In this document: positions 1 to 11,282 of the stretch, piece after piece | How positions within the stretch are numbered: the first letter of the stretch is position 1 | How the letters are laid out: every line of letters begins with the position of its first letter | From: Cyclaneusma minus | Taxonomy: Eukaryota; Ascomycota; Leotiomycetes; Marthamycetales; Marthamycetaceae | Reading direction: 5' to 3' | Assembly (NCBI GenBank): GCA_037179335.1 | Contig: JAKZHN010000034.1 | Location: 186,001-250,000 of the forward strand | Length of the DNA stretch: 64,000 nucleotides | Made by a program: the position numbers and the translations under genes | Notes under the pieces: model-generated | Told to the model about the DNA's origin: nothing | Seen by the model: the letters and a program-made list of their open reading frames with translations, nothing else | Databases searched by the model: none

Positions 1-1092
1 CAAATAACCCGCTCGCCGCTTTGACTGGTGCGCGCTACGCTGGACATCTGAATCTGCCAGGACGGGAAATGTTCGGAGCTGATGGCGGAGTAAGCAAACA
101 CTTCGAGATATAGTGAAGCCAGTTCATATTTGCTAACATGTATGCAGATGGGAGCCCCTCCATCCGAGGATGAGATGGCAAACATACTCTCCGACCCGAA
201 CACTCAGCAACTCATGAACGAAGCCCTCAACAACCCCCAGATGCTCGAAGCTATGATCCAAATGAATCCAGTGCTCCGCTCCATGGGTCCCCAAGCTCGC
301 GAAATGCTTCAATCCCCCTTCGTCCGCCAGGCCTTGACCGATCCCGCCATGATCCGACATATGGCACAGATGAGGAGACAGATGGGCGGAGGTGGATCAA
401 GTGCTTTCCCAGCACCAGGTGTGACGGACACTACTCCTGAAGGTGCTGCTGGTACTACGCCAGGCCAGAACTCGAATGCACAGCCTCCAAACCCGTTCGC
501 AAGCTTCATGGGCATGGGATTTCCTGGTGCAGGTGCAGGTGCGGGTGGTGCCGGAGGAGCAAACCCGTTTGCCCAGCTTTTTGGTGGACCACTAGGTTCG
601 CCCGCTACTGGAGAAACACCCGCGCAGACTCCACCCGCAGCCGCCTCAGCAGGCCAAGGCACGCCCGCCCAAGGCACTCCCAGTGCTGGAGCCCAGGCCA
701 ACCCCTTTGCTTCGTTGTTCGGTGGAGCTGGCGGTGCCGGAGGTGCTGGAGGTGCCGGTGGATTTCCAGCATTCCCGGGTCTGCCAGCCATTACTCCCGA
801 GCAAATGGAGCTGGCCTTACAGATGATGCGAGGCTCTGACTTGTTTGGTGGTGGAGCTGCAGGTGCTGGAGGCATGAATAACCCGGCCAACGCTGGTCTT
901 CAGCATATGCTTGGAGGTGCTGGAGCCGGCGCACCCGCTGCCCCGGCAGATACCAGACCGCCTGAGGAGAGATATGCGGAGCAGTTGAGGCAGTTGAATG
1001 ACATGGGTTTTTTCGACTTTGATAGAAATGTGGAGGCGCTGAGGAGGTCGGGTGGTAGTGTTCAGGGCGCTATCGAGCAGTTGCTTTCATGA
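1..1092 (+). CDS. DSK2: Ubiquilin/Dsk2 shuttle protein, 3' part
   Basis: This is the C-terminal part of a Dsk2/ubiquilin protein, a soluble shuttle that carries ubiquitinated cargo to the proteasome. The gene is cut by the window edge. The first visible exon reads in frame from base 3 to 89 and ends in the residues GADGG. A 58-nt intron (90-147, donor GTAAGC, branch TGCTAAC, acceptor GCAG) follows. The second exon runs 148-1092 and starts MGAPPSEDEM. The Sti1-type helical repeat (NNPQMLEAMIQMNP, then LRSMGPQAREML) is near its start. A Gly/Ala/Pro-rich linker with NPFASLFGG-like blocks follows. The last 45 residues form a UBA domain with the MGFFDFDRNVEAL core and an AIEQLL end, which binds ubiquitin. 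The N-terminal ubiquitin-like domain must lie upstream of the window. Confidence 0.93.
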
Positions 1093-2926
1093 TCCACACG
1101 ATTACCCCTTTCTTTCACGACATACTCTCGCAAGTCGTCCATCAGTCCTCATGAGCACTCATCGGGAGCACTCTTCAGCGTTGGTTGGTGATTACATGGA
1201 CCAGCAGAATGCACATTCCTCGTTTCTAGCCGGCGTGGGTGGATTACTGAGGACATAGGTAGCTAGAATGTGGTGCGGAGGGACATATGCCCAATGGCAA
1301 AGTCACAGTGAGAGCATCCCTTTCACCTAAATTCACGGGTCACGAACCCATTCTTCCACAAGCTAATTTGCTATGTTGGCTGTCGTGAAGTTTTCTTGAT
1401 TCCCATTTATGTGACCATGCGACATATCCAAGCAAGCGCTCTCAACACCACTTCACGTGATATTACAGTCAAGCAAGTGCACCCAGATCTGTGACGTGAG
1501 ACACTTGTCAGTTATCACTTCTCTCCCTTCTGAGGGTTGTGGTGGACCAGGGACCTGTCGAGAATCCTTCCATTTAGGATATATATCCTGTGTCTCTGAC
1601 TTCGAGATACATTTCAAGTGACAAGTGACAAGTGCAACTCCTATTCTCACAAATTCACAAGTCACAGATTGTCATTTAATAATATCAAGATCCAAGCCCG
1701 CAAAAAGATAATTTTCGGTCCTGCGCGTGACCCGGCTTCGATCCGCCGAGGTCTAGGAACACGAGATCGAATCAACCCGCGTTTAGGACCACCTCCGGTC
1801 CTTCAAGTCCTTTGTCGCCCTTTGTATATTTCACTTCTTGTTAAACCCCCGCCGTGCCTATTCTTCACCACCAACCTTCTTGTACAATCTTAATCGTCAA
1901 GCGGTCACTCCTAGACAGGGACTTCTTGTTCTATGCTCACTCTTATCTTGTCTATTATATCCTCGTTCTATACACTGCGAATATGTCTCTTATGTCAAAA
2001 AGCGAAGTCCTGACGATTACGGTATACGCTACGTGGAGATAGCGAGAAATGCATTCCTCCTTGCAAAAAGTGACGCAGTATTGCTTCGCCATACCTTGCA
2101 TCCTTCAGTCTGACAGTCAGTTGATAGTAAGTTGAGCAACTTTTTGTGTTATTGGGCACTCTATTGTGCTACAGCAAGTCAATTTTAATTCCGATGTAAT
2201 GCTTGGGTACGATAGGAGCAAAGTGAAACAAAGGCTTAGACTGAATATAGATTACCGCCAAGACAAGAACAATAGCTTTCAATGGCTTTCTATAACAAGG
2301 ACTTTACAAAGATCCACGAACAAGTGTCCTTGATCTGTTAACTAACTGTTCATCTTGTTTTGTCTCGTCATCGTCATGCACAAGAACCAGTTGAATTTCG
2401 CCCTTTCTTTCAATCTGATTTCTCATCTGACATTTCTCTTCATCGCCAGCCTAACCCACTTTCAACTTTATTAAGAACTTCCCGCATTCACTATGGAAGC
2501 GGAGAAGCGATCTCTCCCCATTTCCCAAGAAGTTTTTCCAAGCAAAACGGCATGCAATTCGTATCTTCAAGTGGAGCCAGTTTCTCAAGCTTAGCATCGC
2601 AGTTCTGCTCCTTTCACAAGTCATTGTCTTTCATCGCTCGAACAACGAATGAACGACTGTTGAAGAAGATTTGAATAGCCTTTGGATATTAGTTGAATAG
2701 CCCAAAAGGACCGTCTGAACAGTATTTGGATATCAGTTGAATAGTGCAAAAGCAGGGAGAAGGATACTATAACTATGAATTGTTCCCAACCTTTCTGGAA
2801 AGATCCCTCCCATGAGCCTACACAAAACCCAACACTTCATACACATCCACTAACTCTATCAATTCTCACCCGCTGGTCGGAATCTCTACCTACCTACTTC
2901 TCAATCACTTTCAGAAATCATACAAG
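1093..2926. other. Intergenic, no gene seen
   Basis: Only short unrelated reading frames are present. The tract is moderately AT-rich. A 20-bp direct repeat (TTTGGATAT..AGTTGAATAG) occurs at 2681-2700 and 2725-2744 with one mismatch. No RNA gene or transposon end was recognised. Confidence 0.5.
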
Positions 2927-3532
2927 ATGTGTTGGCTCATGGATGTCCAGTTCGCCCGCTGTGGCCACTGGGCCGTCGTCCCCCGTCAACTCTGCATTCG
3001 TGGTCAGGCGAAGGGCAGCATCTGTATGGATATTGTCAAAGACGGCGCTGAGAGCCACGACGCCATCTGCCGCGAATGTACTTACCGCCAAAGCATGCCC
3101 GAGCACCAGGGGAACATCACCTTCCGCGACCACAACCACCGTCCCGTCTACATCCAAGATGATACACTTCTCACTTCACGAGCGGTCGATTATCAACGAT
3201 GGCGCAGAGCTGTCGACGGTTACCGGCCCTGGGATGACCAGCGGACCACCAGATCCCGCCAGTCTTCTCCCACCCGGCCCCGCCAGTCTTCTCCAGCAAG
3301 CTCCGACAGGACAATCAGAGCACGGCGTCCAAGCCCTCGCCGGAGTCCCGTCAGCTCAGGTTCGGACTCGGACAGGACAGTCAGGCAAATGCGCGTCACT
3401 CGTCGCCGGAGTCCCTCGCCTGCTGAGAGAGAAAGCCCACTGCAAATGATCAGGCGAGTCCTCCAGGGCCGAGGGCGAGGAGGCGGGAACCGGACTGATA
3501 CGATCAGATCGGCAAGGTTTGCATCAATGTAA
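2927..3532 (+). CDS. Small Cys-rich N-terminus/SR-rich C-terminus hypothetical protein
   Basis: A 201-residue intronless reading frame starting MCWLMDVQFARCGHW. I do not recognise a named family. The N-terminal 55 residues carry Cys2, Cys12-Gly-His14, Cys23, Cys33 and a Cys48-x2-Cys51 pair, which suggests a small metal-binding fold. Small fungal proteins opening with Met-Cys and a CGH or CGC motif are common and mostly uncharacterised. The C-terminal half is basic and rich in Arg-Ser/Ser-Pro repeats (RQSSPTRPRQSSP, RRSPSPAERES), ending in an RGRGRGGG-like stretch, so it is probably disordered and may bind RNA. There is no signal peptide or membrane segment. The ATG at 2927 is chosen because the downstream gene at 4534 begins with the same Met-Cys pattern. 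Function is unknown. Confidence 0.6.
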   Translation: MCWLMDVQFARCGHWAVVPRQLCIRGQAKGSICMDIVKDGAESHDAICRECTYRQSMPEHQGNITFRDHNHRPVYIQDDTLLTSRAVDYQRWRRAVDGYRPWDDQRTTRSRQSSPTRPRQSSPASSDRTIRARRPSPRRSPVSSGSDSDRTVRQMRVTRRRSPSPAERESPLQMIRRVLQGRGRGGGNRTDTIRSARFASM

Positions 3533-4533
3533 GAGGGATCTACCCTACAAGAGGCACTACATGACGCTACAGCAGACTGACAATTTGCGGACGTACCAGA
3601 TACGACGGATATGACCTACGACTTTATGAATATGAACGACTTTATATGGACATTGGGCTGCTTGATGATTTAGCGAATGGCGTTGCTGGTCAACTGGAAT
3701 TAATCATGAGCTTCTTACGAAAAATCAATACCCTGAACTTACAAATTGGAACTCTTGACGCCTGCCATAGACCCTTTGAGTTTGATAGTGACAAGTGAAA
3801 TTTGAAAATTGTAAATTAAAACCTTGAACGTCGGGGAAATAACAACAGTCATGACAAAAAGATGCTCAGGTTTTGTTTGCACCCATAGACAGGGATATAT
3901 AATGCACAGACTACAGTTGTCTGACGAGGTACTAGTTGGTTCAAGCACGGGCAGTATGAGTGACAGGGCTCTTTACCCAATTCGAATGAACAATAGGTTT
4001 GTGGAGTAGATGAAAGAGCAGTAAAGATAAAGACGTGAGGCCGTGCCAGCACTCAGCACTTGCCGATCCTCAGCACCGTAGATACACTCAAATTACTGGG
4101 TTAAAGCCTTAGAGCTTTTGTTGCAAGTAGTAATAAGCTGATGTTGAACTTCTTCACTCGTTAACCTCCTTAGCAGTTAGCACAGACCACTCATGCATTT
4201 CCTTTGTTCTCTGTGCACTTCATGGACATCCCTATTCTGTCCAGGAGAAGTCAACAATGAGACAAAGGGCCTTGTCACGAAGATGCTTTGTTCCACCCCA
4301 TGATCCGCTGAACACACGGGAAACTTCGCCTTATCTTATAATAGCATCAATGGACCCCTGTCAGGGGCCAAATACCCAGATAGTCACTTCTCCCAGCCCC
4401 CAGTGCCTATTCTGCTTATAATACCTCTTACCACCACTATCGAAGCACCCAACAGATTACATTCCAACCGAAGTTGACCTTCGATTTTCCAGCCATTGCA
4501 AATCCCCGTTCTACTACATACGACTATTCCAAG
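3533..4533. other. Intergenic between the two Cys-rich small genes
   Basis: No gene is seen. A TATA-like tract (CTTATAATACC) lies about 115 bp upstream of the next ATG and could belong to its promoter. Confidence 0.4.
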
Positions 4534-4806
4534 ATGTGCTTCTCATCAGGCACACCCGTCCCCAAACGCATCTACTCATACTCGCACTGCGGTCACGAAA
4601 GAGCCCATCCGCCGACTTCTGGAGAGACATTCTTCATCCAAGCCCACACAGACAAGAACGGAAATCCTGTGGCCCTCTTCGTGATCATCAAAAGTCTACA
4701 GTCCTGCGGGGTTTGCCGGGTAGCAGCATCGGGTACGATGAGCGCGACAAATTGGAGGAGCTGGCCTTCTCTCGACCGGACCGTTCATGGCTCAGAAGTT
4801 GCATGA
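4534..4806 (+). CDS. Small Cys-motif hypothetical protein
   Basis: A 90-residue reading frame starting MCFSSGTPVPKRIYSYSHCGHE. It shares with the gene at 2927 the Met1-Cys2 start, a Cys-Gly-His triplet (Cys19-His21 here) and a later Cys-x2-Cys pair (Cys58, Cys61). The two may be distant relatives placed next to each other. There is no signal peptide, membrane span or known domain. A longer reading frame opens upstream at a non-ATG codon, but the ATG at 4534 is the natural start given the shared Met-Cys pattern. The C-terminus (about 25 residues after Cys61) has no visible pattern, so the true end could differ if an intron is present. Confidence 0.5.
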   Translation: MCFSSGTPVPKRIYSYSHCGHERAHPPTSGETFFIQAHTDKNGNPVALFVIIKSLQSCGVCRVAASGTMSATNWRSWPSLDRTVHGSEVA

Positions 4807-5248
4807 GTAGGCTGAAGAAAACAACGATCATGTCAGAAAATAGCAAATAGCAATAGTAAAACAATAGCACTTCTCGAAGCTACTTCGAGCAACGGCGCCT
4901 GAATTTAAAACCCTGCATGATGCAGGTGCTTGCTATGAAATTGAGAATGATGCGTAATGTTTGACCTTGTTGGTTCAACGGGGATCACAGTAAACTGGTG
5001 GGAAGCTAGCTCGGGTGGTGCGAGAGCTAAACCTAGAAGCTATCGTTACCCTGGCTAGGGTAATAGCTGCATAAGGCCGCTAATTCCTGGAGAGATGTAC
5101 CATAAAATGAAAAATATGACAAGACATACTATTTTCAATTCTTCCGACAGTCATGAGTCAGACTGCCGATGAGAGGAAGTCGCTATGTTATCATGCAGCA
5201 TGACATCGTCTCAGAGATATCGGGGAGTCCAAAAAACGAAAAAAGATG
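4807..5248. other. Intergenic, no gene seen
   Basis: Short frames only. The A-rich tract at 5231-5245 is the T-run downstream of the minus-strand tRNA and probably serves as its RNA polymerase III terminator. Confidence 0.5.
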
Positions 5249-5320
5249 TGCGCCCACCGTGACTCGAACACGGTCCTCCACCTTGGAAGGGTGGAATGAT
5301 AACCCATTCACCATAAGCGC
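5249..5320 (-). tRNA. tRNA-Gly (anticodon UCC)
   Basis: Reading the minus strand gives a 72-nt intronless cloverleaf. The acceptor stem GCGCTTA pairs with TGGGCGC (two G-T pairs), followed by discriminator A. The anticodon arm is CCACC-CTTCCAA-GGTGG, giving anticodon TCC, which decodes GGA glycine codons. The T arm is CCGTG-TTCGAGT-CACGG and contains the B-box. Downstream on the transcribed strand the DNA supplies T runs (bases 5231-5245), the usual polymerase III stop. CCA is not encoded, as expected for a eukaryotic nuclear tRNA. Confidence 0.95.
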
Positions 5321-6082
5321 TTTTTGATTCAGTTAAGCCAAATTGCTGACAACTGAACGATGTGAATTCGACTGACTTTTTGTTATATCAACCAATAGAG
5401 CATGCAGGACAAACAAATGCCACAATTGACTCGTGCAAACAAGATTCATCGCAGAGCTTATCTCCCAGGGCCCGAGGAAGCAAATAAGAAGATTAATGAA
5501 ATATGGCAAGAGTTTATCTCGGTGTCAAGAGAGCCAAAACAGACTGGCTCCATCCCTTCGCTGCATCAGACGAACCTTTGGTATCCGACTCAGGGTTGCC
5601 ACTCTATCACAGCAGAGAGCAGCTATCAATCTCATGTTGCATACCAGGAAACTCGCATTCGGGAATTAAATACCGGGCGACGTAGGGATGATTAATTGAC
5701 GCGGCCAATTGTTTGCTGTCCAGGCCGTGGCTGTCAATATTCTCTCGCGGGTCTGGAGACTCGTGGTGAGTCCAGGCCGGATGCCAAATAGGTGGTGTTA
5801 TGGTGCCGGAACAGGACGCTATGTTGTTTCAAGCAGCAGCTCTTAATCAATGCGACACCTCGACCAGAAAGCACCGTCCTCGCGCAGATGTGAACGACTC
5901 AATGCCAGCTCGCCGTCCGACTGCCCTCTGCTGCCAATTGCCCGCAGCCCCTTGAAGCGCAGTTCGCGAAGGCTATTCTCGCCCAGCGCGGGATCTAGGA
6001 TCCGCTGCTTTTCGCCCAAGGCCGGACCCGTCAATTATGGGAAGACGGTGTCCTCGACCAGACTGCACCCGGCGACGACACA
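5321..6082. other. Intergenic upstream of kelch gene
   Basis: No conserved gene is seen. Reading frames here (for example 5402-5695) overlap each other in several frames and show no family resemblance. The GC content rises after about 5850, where the likely 5' leader of the kelch gene lies. Confidence 0.45.
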
Positions 6083-7762
6083 ATGGCTGACCAGGCCGTA
6101 TCCACGGACAAGGCGCGCTCATCGTCCAAGTCCAAGCTCATCCGCTCGCAGAAGATCATCCAGCTGTCGCCCTCCGAGACATCGTCCCCGCACCCGCCCG
6201 ACATTCCTGAAGAGCCTACAAGCACGAGGGAGAAGGCTCCACTGCGCAGCCATACACCAGGACACCTGGCCACCAAGAGCGTCGACAAGAAGAAGGCCGC
6301 CTCGCAGCAGCAGGCTGAGAGGCGCCAGCGATCTCAGTCGGTGGCGTCGACCAAGAATGCTGTCCCGCAGTCCTCCTCCAAACCAGGGGTAAACGGCGAA
6401 CCCAAGCTGCCGGAACGCGCAGAGACGCTGCGATCCCCGACAGTCCCACTCCCATTCCCATCGACACCACCCCAGCCCCAGCCTACATTGCAGAGCAAGG
6501 AGGATGTCCGACGACCTCTAGCCGTCCGATCTGCATCCAGCGTCGCTACGGGCACAAATACGACCTCGAAGGCCGCTCCCGCCACTACCGCTAAATCCTC
6601 AACGCCAGCTGCCACTCCATCTCCTGCCAAAGCCCTACACACATATTTCCCTCCACCTCCCATCGCCAGCGCCTTCCCCAATGTTCCCGCAGCGCCCGCC
6701 AGCGGCATGTACTGGTCACGCCCGCCCCTTTCCGGCGTGCCCTTCACAGCCCTGCGCGCGCACACGACCACGGCAATTGGAAGCAACATTTACGTCTTCG
6801 GCGGCTGCGACGCCCGCGCCTGCTTCAACGACCTATACGTCTTCGACGCCGACTCCTTCTACTGGTCGATGCCCTACGTCGTGGGCGACATCCCCGCGCC
6901 CCTACGCGCCATGACCTGCACCGCCGTTGGCAAGAAGCTCGTAGTCTTTGGCGGCGGCGACGGCCCCGCCTACTACAACGACGTGTACGTCCTCGACACC
7001 GTCAACATGCGCTGGAGCAAGCCCAAAATCAGCGGCACCCTGCCCAGCAAGCGCCGAGCCCACACTGCCTGCCTATACCGCAACGGCATCTATATATTCG
7101 GCGGCGGCGATGGCGTGCGCGCCCTCAACGACGTCTGGCGTCTCGACGTCAGCGACATGACGAAAATGAGCTGGAAGCTCATCAGCGCCGCCTCCGCCGC
7201 CGACGAGACCTCCTCCTCAGCCTCTGGCTCCGAGCCCGACGGCCGCACCAGTGCGGCCTCGCGACGTGGCCAGAACGACTCTGGTATCTCGGCTACGGGT
7301 GGCAGCAAGCCCAAAGCGCGCGGCTACCATACGGCCAACATGGTCGGCAGCAAGCTGATTATCTTTGGCGGCTCCGACGGCGGCGAGTGTTTCCGCGACG
7401 TGTGGATTTTCGACGTCGAGACGCAGACGTTCCACCCCGTGGCAATACCCGTCAGCTATCCACGCCTCTCGCACACAGCGACGCTAGTAGGAAGCTACCT
7501 GTTTGTCATTGGCGGCCACGATGGCGTAGAGTATTCGAACGAGGTGCTGTTGCTGAACTTGGTGACTATGCAATGGGATAAACGGAAAGTCTACGGCGCG
7601 AAGCCATCAGGACGGGGATATCACGGAGCAGTGCTGTACGATAGTCGAGTATTCATGCTGGGCGGCTTTGATGGCGCGAAAGTGTTTGACGAGGCGTGGA
7701 TGCTGGAGTTGGCCGTGCATGCTTACTACTCGCAGATTTCGCACTTCAGCATCGAGGTCTGA
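6083..7762 (+). CDS. Kelch-repeat beta-propeller protein
   Basis: An intronless 559-residue protein starting MADQAVSTDK. Residues 1-205 are a Ser/Pro/Ala-rich disordered region. Residues 210-545 hold six kelch blades at about 223-262, 273-312, 323-365, 412-452, 461-500 and 510-545. Each has the hydrophobic-then-GG core (IYVFGGCD, LVVFGGGD, IYIFGGGD, LIIFGGSD, LFVIGGHD, VFMLGGFD), an N-D-V/L-Y/W element in most, and a Trp at the blade end. An acidic Ser-rich insertion (about 371-410) splits blades 3 and 4. Kelch propellers are protein-binding scaffolds. In fungi such proteins act in cell polarity and Ras or signalling pathways, but no BTB, F-box or coiled-coil partner domain is visible to assign one. 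It is probably cytoplasmic, since no targeting signal is seen. The specific role is not known. Confidence 0.88.
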   Translation: MADQAVSTDKARSSSKSKLIRSQKIIQLSPSETSSPHPPDIPEEPTSTREKAPLRSHTPGHLATKSVDKKKAASQQQAERRQRSQSVASTKNAVPQSSSKPGVNGEPKLPERAETLRSPTVPLPFPSTPPQPQPTLQSKEDVRRPLAVRSASSVATGTNTTSKAAPATTAKSSTPAATPSPAKALHTYFPPPPIASAFPNVPAAPASGMYWSRPPLSGVPFTALRAHTTTAIGSNIYVFGGCDARACFNDLYVFDADSFYWSMPYVVGDIPAPLRAMTCTAVGKKLVVFGGGDGPAYYNDVYVLDTVNMRWSKPKISGTLPSKRRAHTACLYRNGIYIFGGGDGVRALNDVWRLDVSDMTKMSWKLISAASAADETSSSASGSEPDGRTSAASRRGQNDSGISATGGSKPKARGYHTANMVGSKLIIFGGSDGGECFRDVWIFDVETQTFHPVAIPVSYPRLSHTATLVGSYLFVIGGHDGVEYSNEVLLLNLVTMQWDKRKVYGAKPSGRGYHGAVLYDSRVFMLGGFDGAKVFDEAWMLELAVHAYYSQISHFSIEV

Positions 7763-9038
7763 AGGGCGAGCGATCAGCTTTTGGATATACAGGAGACGAT
7801 ATTGCCTTTATACACCTACTCCGGCCCGATTTGTCGAGTACAAAAGCGAGGCACGAGGAGCTCGCCGTTTGCGTGTGTGAGAAATATATGGACGGGGAAG
7901 CAGAGTTAAGATATTTAGGGAGATGTATTAAAAGGCTTTTAGGCTTAAAAGAGCGGTTGGAAAAGGACTGCGCTTTAGGATATTGCTGGTTTGTTCGGAC
8001 AAGACTGGATCAGGTTCCGCGACCATGGCGGGGGTTTTAATGACCTTATGGAATGAAACGAAGTCTACGAAGTTTCGAAGATGGGGGTCAGGGTGGGGAG
8101 GAGTGAGGAGGAAGGAGCTTGTATCTTGCGTAATCTGTAAGATGTGTGAAGAATCTAGATGTTGAACTGCAAATGCATCCGAGTTGTGAATTCCAGTGGG
8201 ATGGATTATAGACTGGCTGTTTTGACTGTCTGGCCCACAGTCCATCTTCTTTACACATGCAATTAGTCCCTTGCTTTCTCCATGTCTGAGTCGCTCTTTC
8301 GTCTTCCACCACATTCGAGAATGATATGTTCGTATGTCGTTATATCAAAGACATCTTCAATGCCTAAGAGCCTTTCAAGACAATCAACAGAGGCCAAAGA
8401 TCTCAGGCGATACTACCCAAGAGTCTCGAAGCAATCACTGCACAGTGCAACTTCTGTTCTCGAGTCATGCAGCAACAGATATCATACGTTCCAACATCGA
8501 AATTAAGTATGTTGTGCTGTCAGGAACGATAGCTAAGCAATACAACGCGCCTCTCCCCAAAGCCCCTAGCAAATTGTAGCAAAACAAGCCAACCCCAAGA
8601 TCTCCGTATACCCGAACAAGCGCAAAGCTGAAGAGAGACTCTAGTCATCGCCCATGTGTGCCCCCGTATCTAAGTAACAATGCCTGCCGTGCCATCCCTG
8701 GGTATACAAAATAAAGGAGGCTGAAGAATGATGCTCAGCGAATAACTTTTGAGTAAAGCTTTTGTAACGATTTTTGAACTCCGCCCAATGCCGTACGACG
8801 TAAAAAGTTGTAGCAAGTGCTACCAGCAACCCCAAAGATTCATGTGAGCGAGGAGCGAGGAGCGAAAAAATTGGTCGAGGCAAGATCGTCAAGTTTCGTG
8901 GGGTGAGGACTGGTGGAGAGAGGAAAGTCGATCGGGCGTAAAGATATATGTGCAGCAGAGGAAAATACCGTGAAGCAATTCGAGTAGTCGGAGGCGCATG
9001 AATGATTTCCATGTCCAGAATCCAGTGAGAAAGCTGGA
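7763..9038. other. Intergenic between convergent kelch and SFP1 genes
   Basis: The 3' regions of two convergent genes. No third gene was identified. The minus-strand frame at 8641-9012 lies just past the SFP1 stop and has no recognisable domain. Confidence 0.5.
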
Positions 9039-11282
9039 TTACATCATGATCTGGTCTTCACCGATATTCGGAAGATTCGGCAGGTTGGGGCCACCGAGTC
9101 CAGCCAAGCCAGCCAAGCCAGCAGCTTGGAGCTGACTATTGAGTTTCAGGTCGGGATTGCATGGCGGCGAGTGTTGCTTGTGCTATAAAATGGTCAGCCT
9201 TCGCTCTAGGCTCGCTGGGACGTGGCTTAGGCCTGAGAGACTTACGTATTTGAGACCATTCAAGTTCTTGTATCGCTTGCCGCAAATGTCGCACTTGTAC
9301 GGCTTTTCCTTCTCCATGCCCATGGTGCCAGGATATGGCTTCGAGGTATCTGGGTTTACAATGGAGAAGGTGCCGTCGCCATTTTCATGTAGCTGCTGCG
9401 TCTGGTGACCGTGCGTCTTGTGATACCTGTCAAAGTGTTAGAAAACTTTCACGGAACAGCCGGATCAAGTTCTAAAGTTCAAACTCACTTCAGTCCGTTC
9501 TGATTCTTGTAAGCCTTCTCGCATCCGACGACGGGACACCTGAAAGGCTTATGCTCCTCGGCCATTAAACCTACCCCGCCTCCAGCTTGCATGGCCAGTA
9601 ATTGTTGCTGCCTCGTAAACTGCCTCATGAAATCGTTGTTCATGTTGTTGAATTGATTTCCATTCACGCCCAAGTTGAAATCTGCAAGTTGCTGTTGCAG
9701 TTGTCGTTGATTAAATCCGCCGTTGGGGCTGAACAGTCGCTTCGCCGGTTCGTCGATGCATAGATCCAAATTCATGTCCTGGTACCCAAAATTTCCTGCA
9801 CCACCCAGATTCATCATGCCCATATTCATGTTGATGTTCATGTTCATTGGTAGGCCACCCATTTGATCGTCCAGCTCGGCCGGTGTGCCTGGTGCAGATC
9901 CGTCCGCAGACATTGGATTTCCTTGCTGGAAATGCTGATGGGTACTGAGGGTAGGAGTATTCACTGATGATACTGTGGGGTTGTTCTGGAAGCCAAAATT
10001 GGCTTGAGCGGGTGTAGTTGGTTGAGAAGTTCGCAGACCTTGATGTTGTAGTCCGTTCAAGTTGGGAAGGTGCAGTTGTGGCCGGGGCTGCTGGCCAAAC
10101 ATCGATTGCTGAGCTTGTTGCATCTGAGGCCTCGACGGTGTTGCAGTATTGTTGTCGATTTCCATTTGCCCCACTGTGTCGTCGTCCATTTCCATGTCCT
10201 CGACCGCATCCATGTCGTCGGACGGCTCTTGTTTCGTAGCAGGCGTGGATTGCCGGGAGCGCTGGAGCTGGTGCTGCTGCTGCTGCTGTTGCTGTCTCAT
10301 CTGCATACTCAATCCAGATCCACCTTGCGCTCCTTGTGCGATCTGGGAAGAAATTCCGGACGGCTTCTGCTGCTGCTGGGCCTGCTGCTGAACATTTGCA
10401 GCGGTCAAATTGGCAACGGCAGCCTTCGCATCGGGCTGCTGGTTTGCTCGCTGCTGGGCAGCCTGCGAAGCGGGGCGCATCGTCTGCGGCGTCTGCTGTG
10501 CATGGCTCTCCTCGTAATGCTGTAAAAGATCGTGGAGACTCGGCAGCACCCTTCCGCAGCACCCGAAACCGCTCAGAAATTCCGCCTCAAGTTTGGGTAG
10601 ATATGAGGAAGAATGGAAGGATGGAGACTTATGCTGGGGAAACGGTGAAGTGCCGGCCATTGCGAGCCTATTGACTGTGTTAGCATGTGATCTCACGAAC
10701 GGGAGCGCCACAATGTAATTTGGCAATTGAAGGGTTTTGAAGAGACGAAAGCCGCATAGACGAATATATCATGGCATTCTTGCGGGCGACTCACTCGTCT
10801 CTGACCCAGCTGCCTACTGAAACGCCGCCCCAGCTCATGCGGTCGACGAGGCTTGCGGCCAGACTTTCCCGTCGAGGCCGTGTCGAGTCTCGGTGGGGAT
10901 TCCGCATGGAAATGGGTTGGGCACCGGCAGTGCTTTCGTAGGGAGTGTCGCCCATCATGATCACAGGCGTCCTCGAGTCGGTGTCGCGGCGGTAGTTGTT
11001 GGCTTGCAACTGGGCCTGCGACTGTGGCGACGACGAGTTGCGGGAGTTTGTGGCGATGTTGATGGGCTCGGATGTCTGCATGGTATCCTTGGGGTCGTGC
11101 TGTGGCGGCGAGATACTGGTGTTCCTGCTGGACTCGGCAGACGAGGGCTTGGAGTCCTGCGAGGCGGCGCGCGGGGAGGCCGAATTAATGGAAAAGAATG
11201 CAGAGGCGTTGGTGGGCGACTTGGTGGGAGACGATGGCGAGCGGGTTGTGGTGGAATCGCTGAACTTGAACCAATGGGCCAT
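9039..11282 (-). CDS. SFP1: Split-finger C2H2 transcription factor Sfp1
   Basis: Rebuilt as four exons: 11282-10795, 10667-9489, 9426-9246 and 9182-9039 (663 residues; introns of 127, 62 and 63 nt). Sfp1 is the fungal nuclear activator of ribosome-biogenesis genes that links TOR/nutrient state to growth and cell size. The N-terminus (MAHWFKFSDS) is Ser-rich, with the conserved block MSWGGVSVGSW just before intron 1. After it come SSYLPKLEAEF and an atypical finger (CCGRVLPSLHDLLQHYEESH, about 199-218). A long Gln-rich and acidic middle includes poly-Gln runs, as in activation domains. Two C2H2 fingers lie at about 540-563 (CPVVGC..YHKTH) and 601-620 (CDICG..YHKQH), separated by about 37 residues, the split-finger layout. 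The start is the first ATG giving MAHWF; the frame is open upstream without another obvious ATG, so a longer N-terminus is possible. Confidence 0.9.

Noticed and set aside
9711..10562. 283-codon minus-strand frame inside SFP1
   Set aside because: Shadow of the Gln-rich SFP1 exon in another register; the exon 9489-10667 carries the conserved protein.
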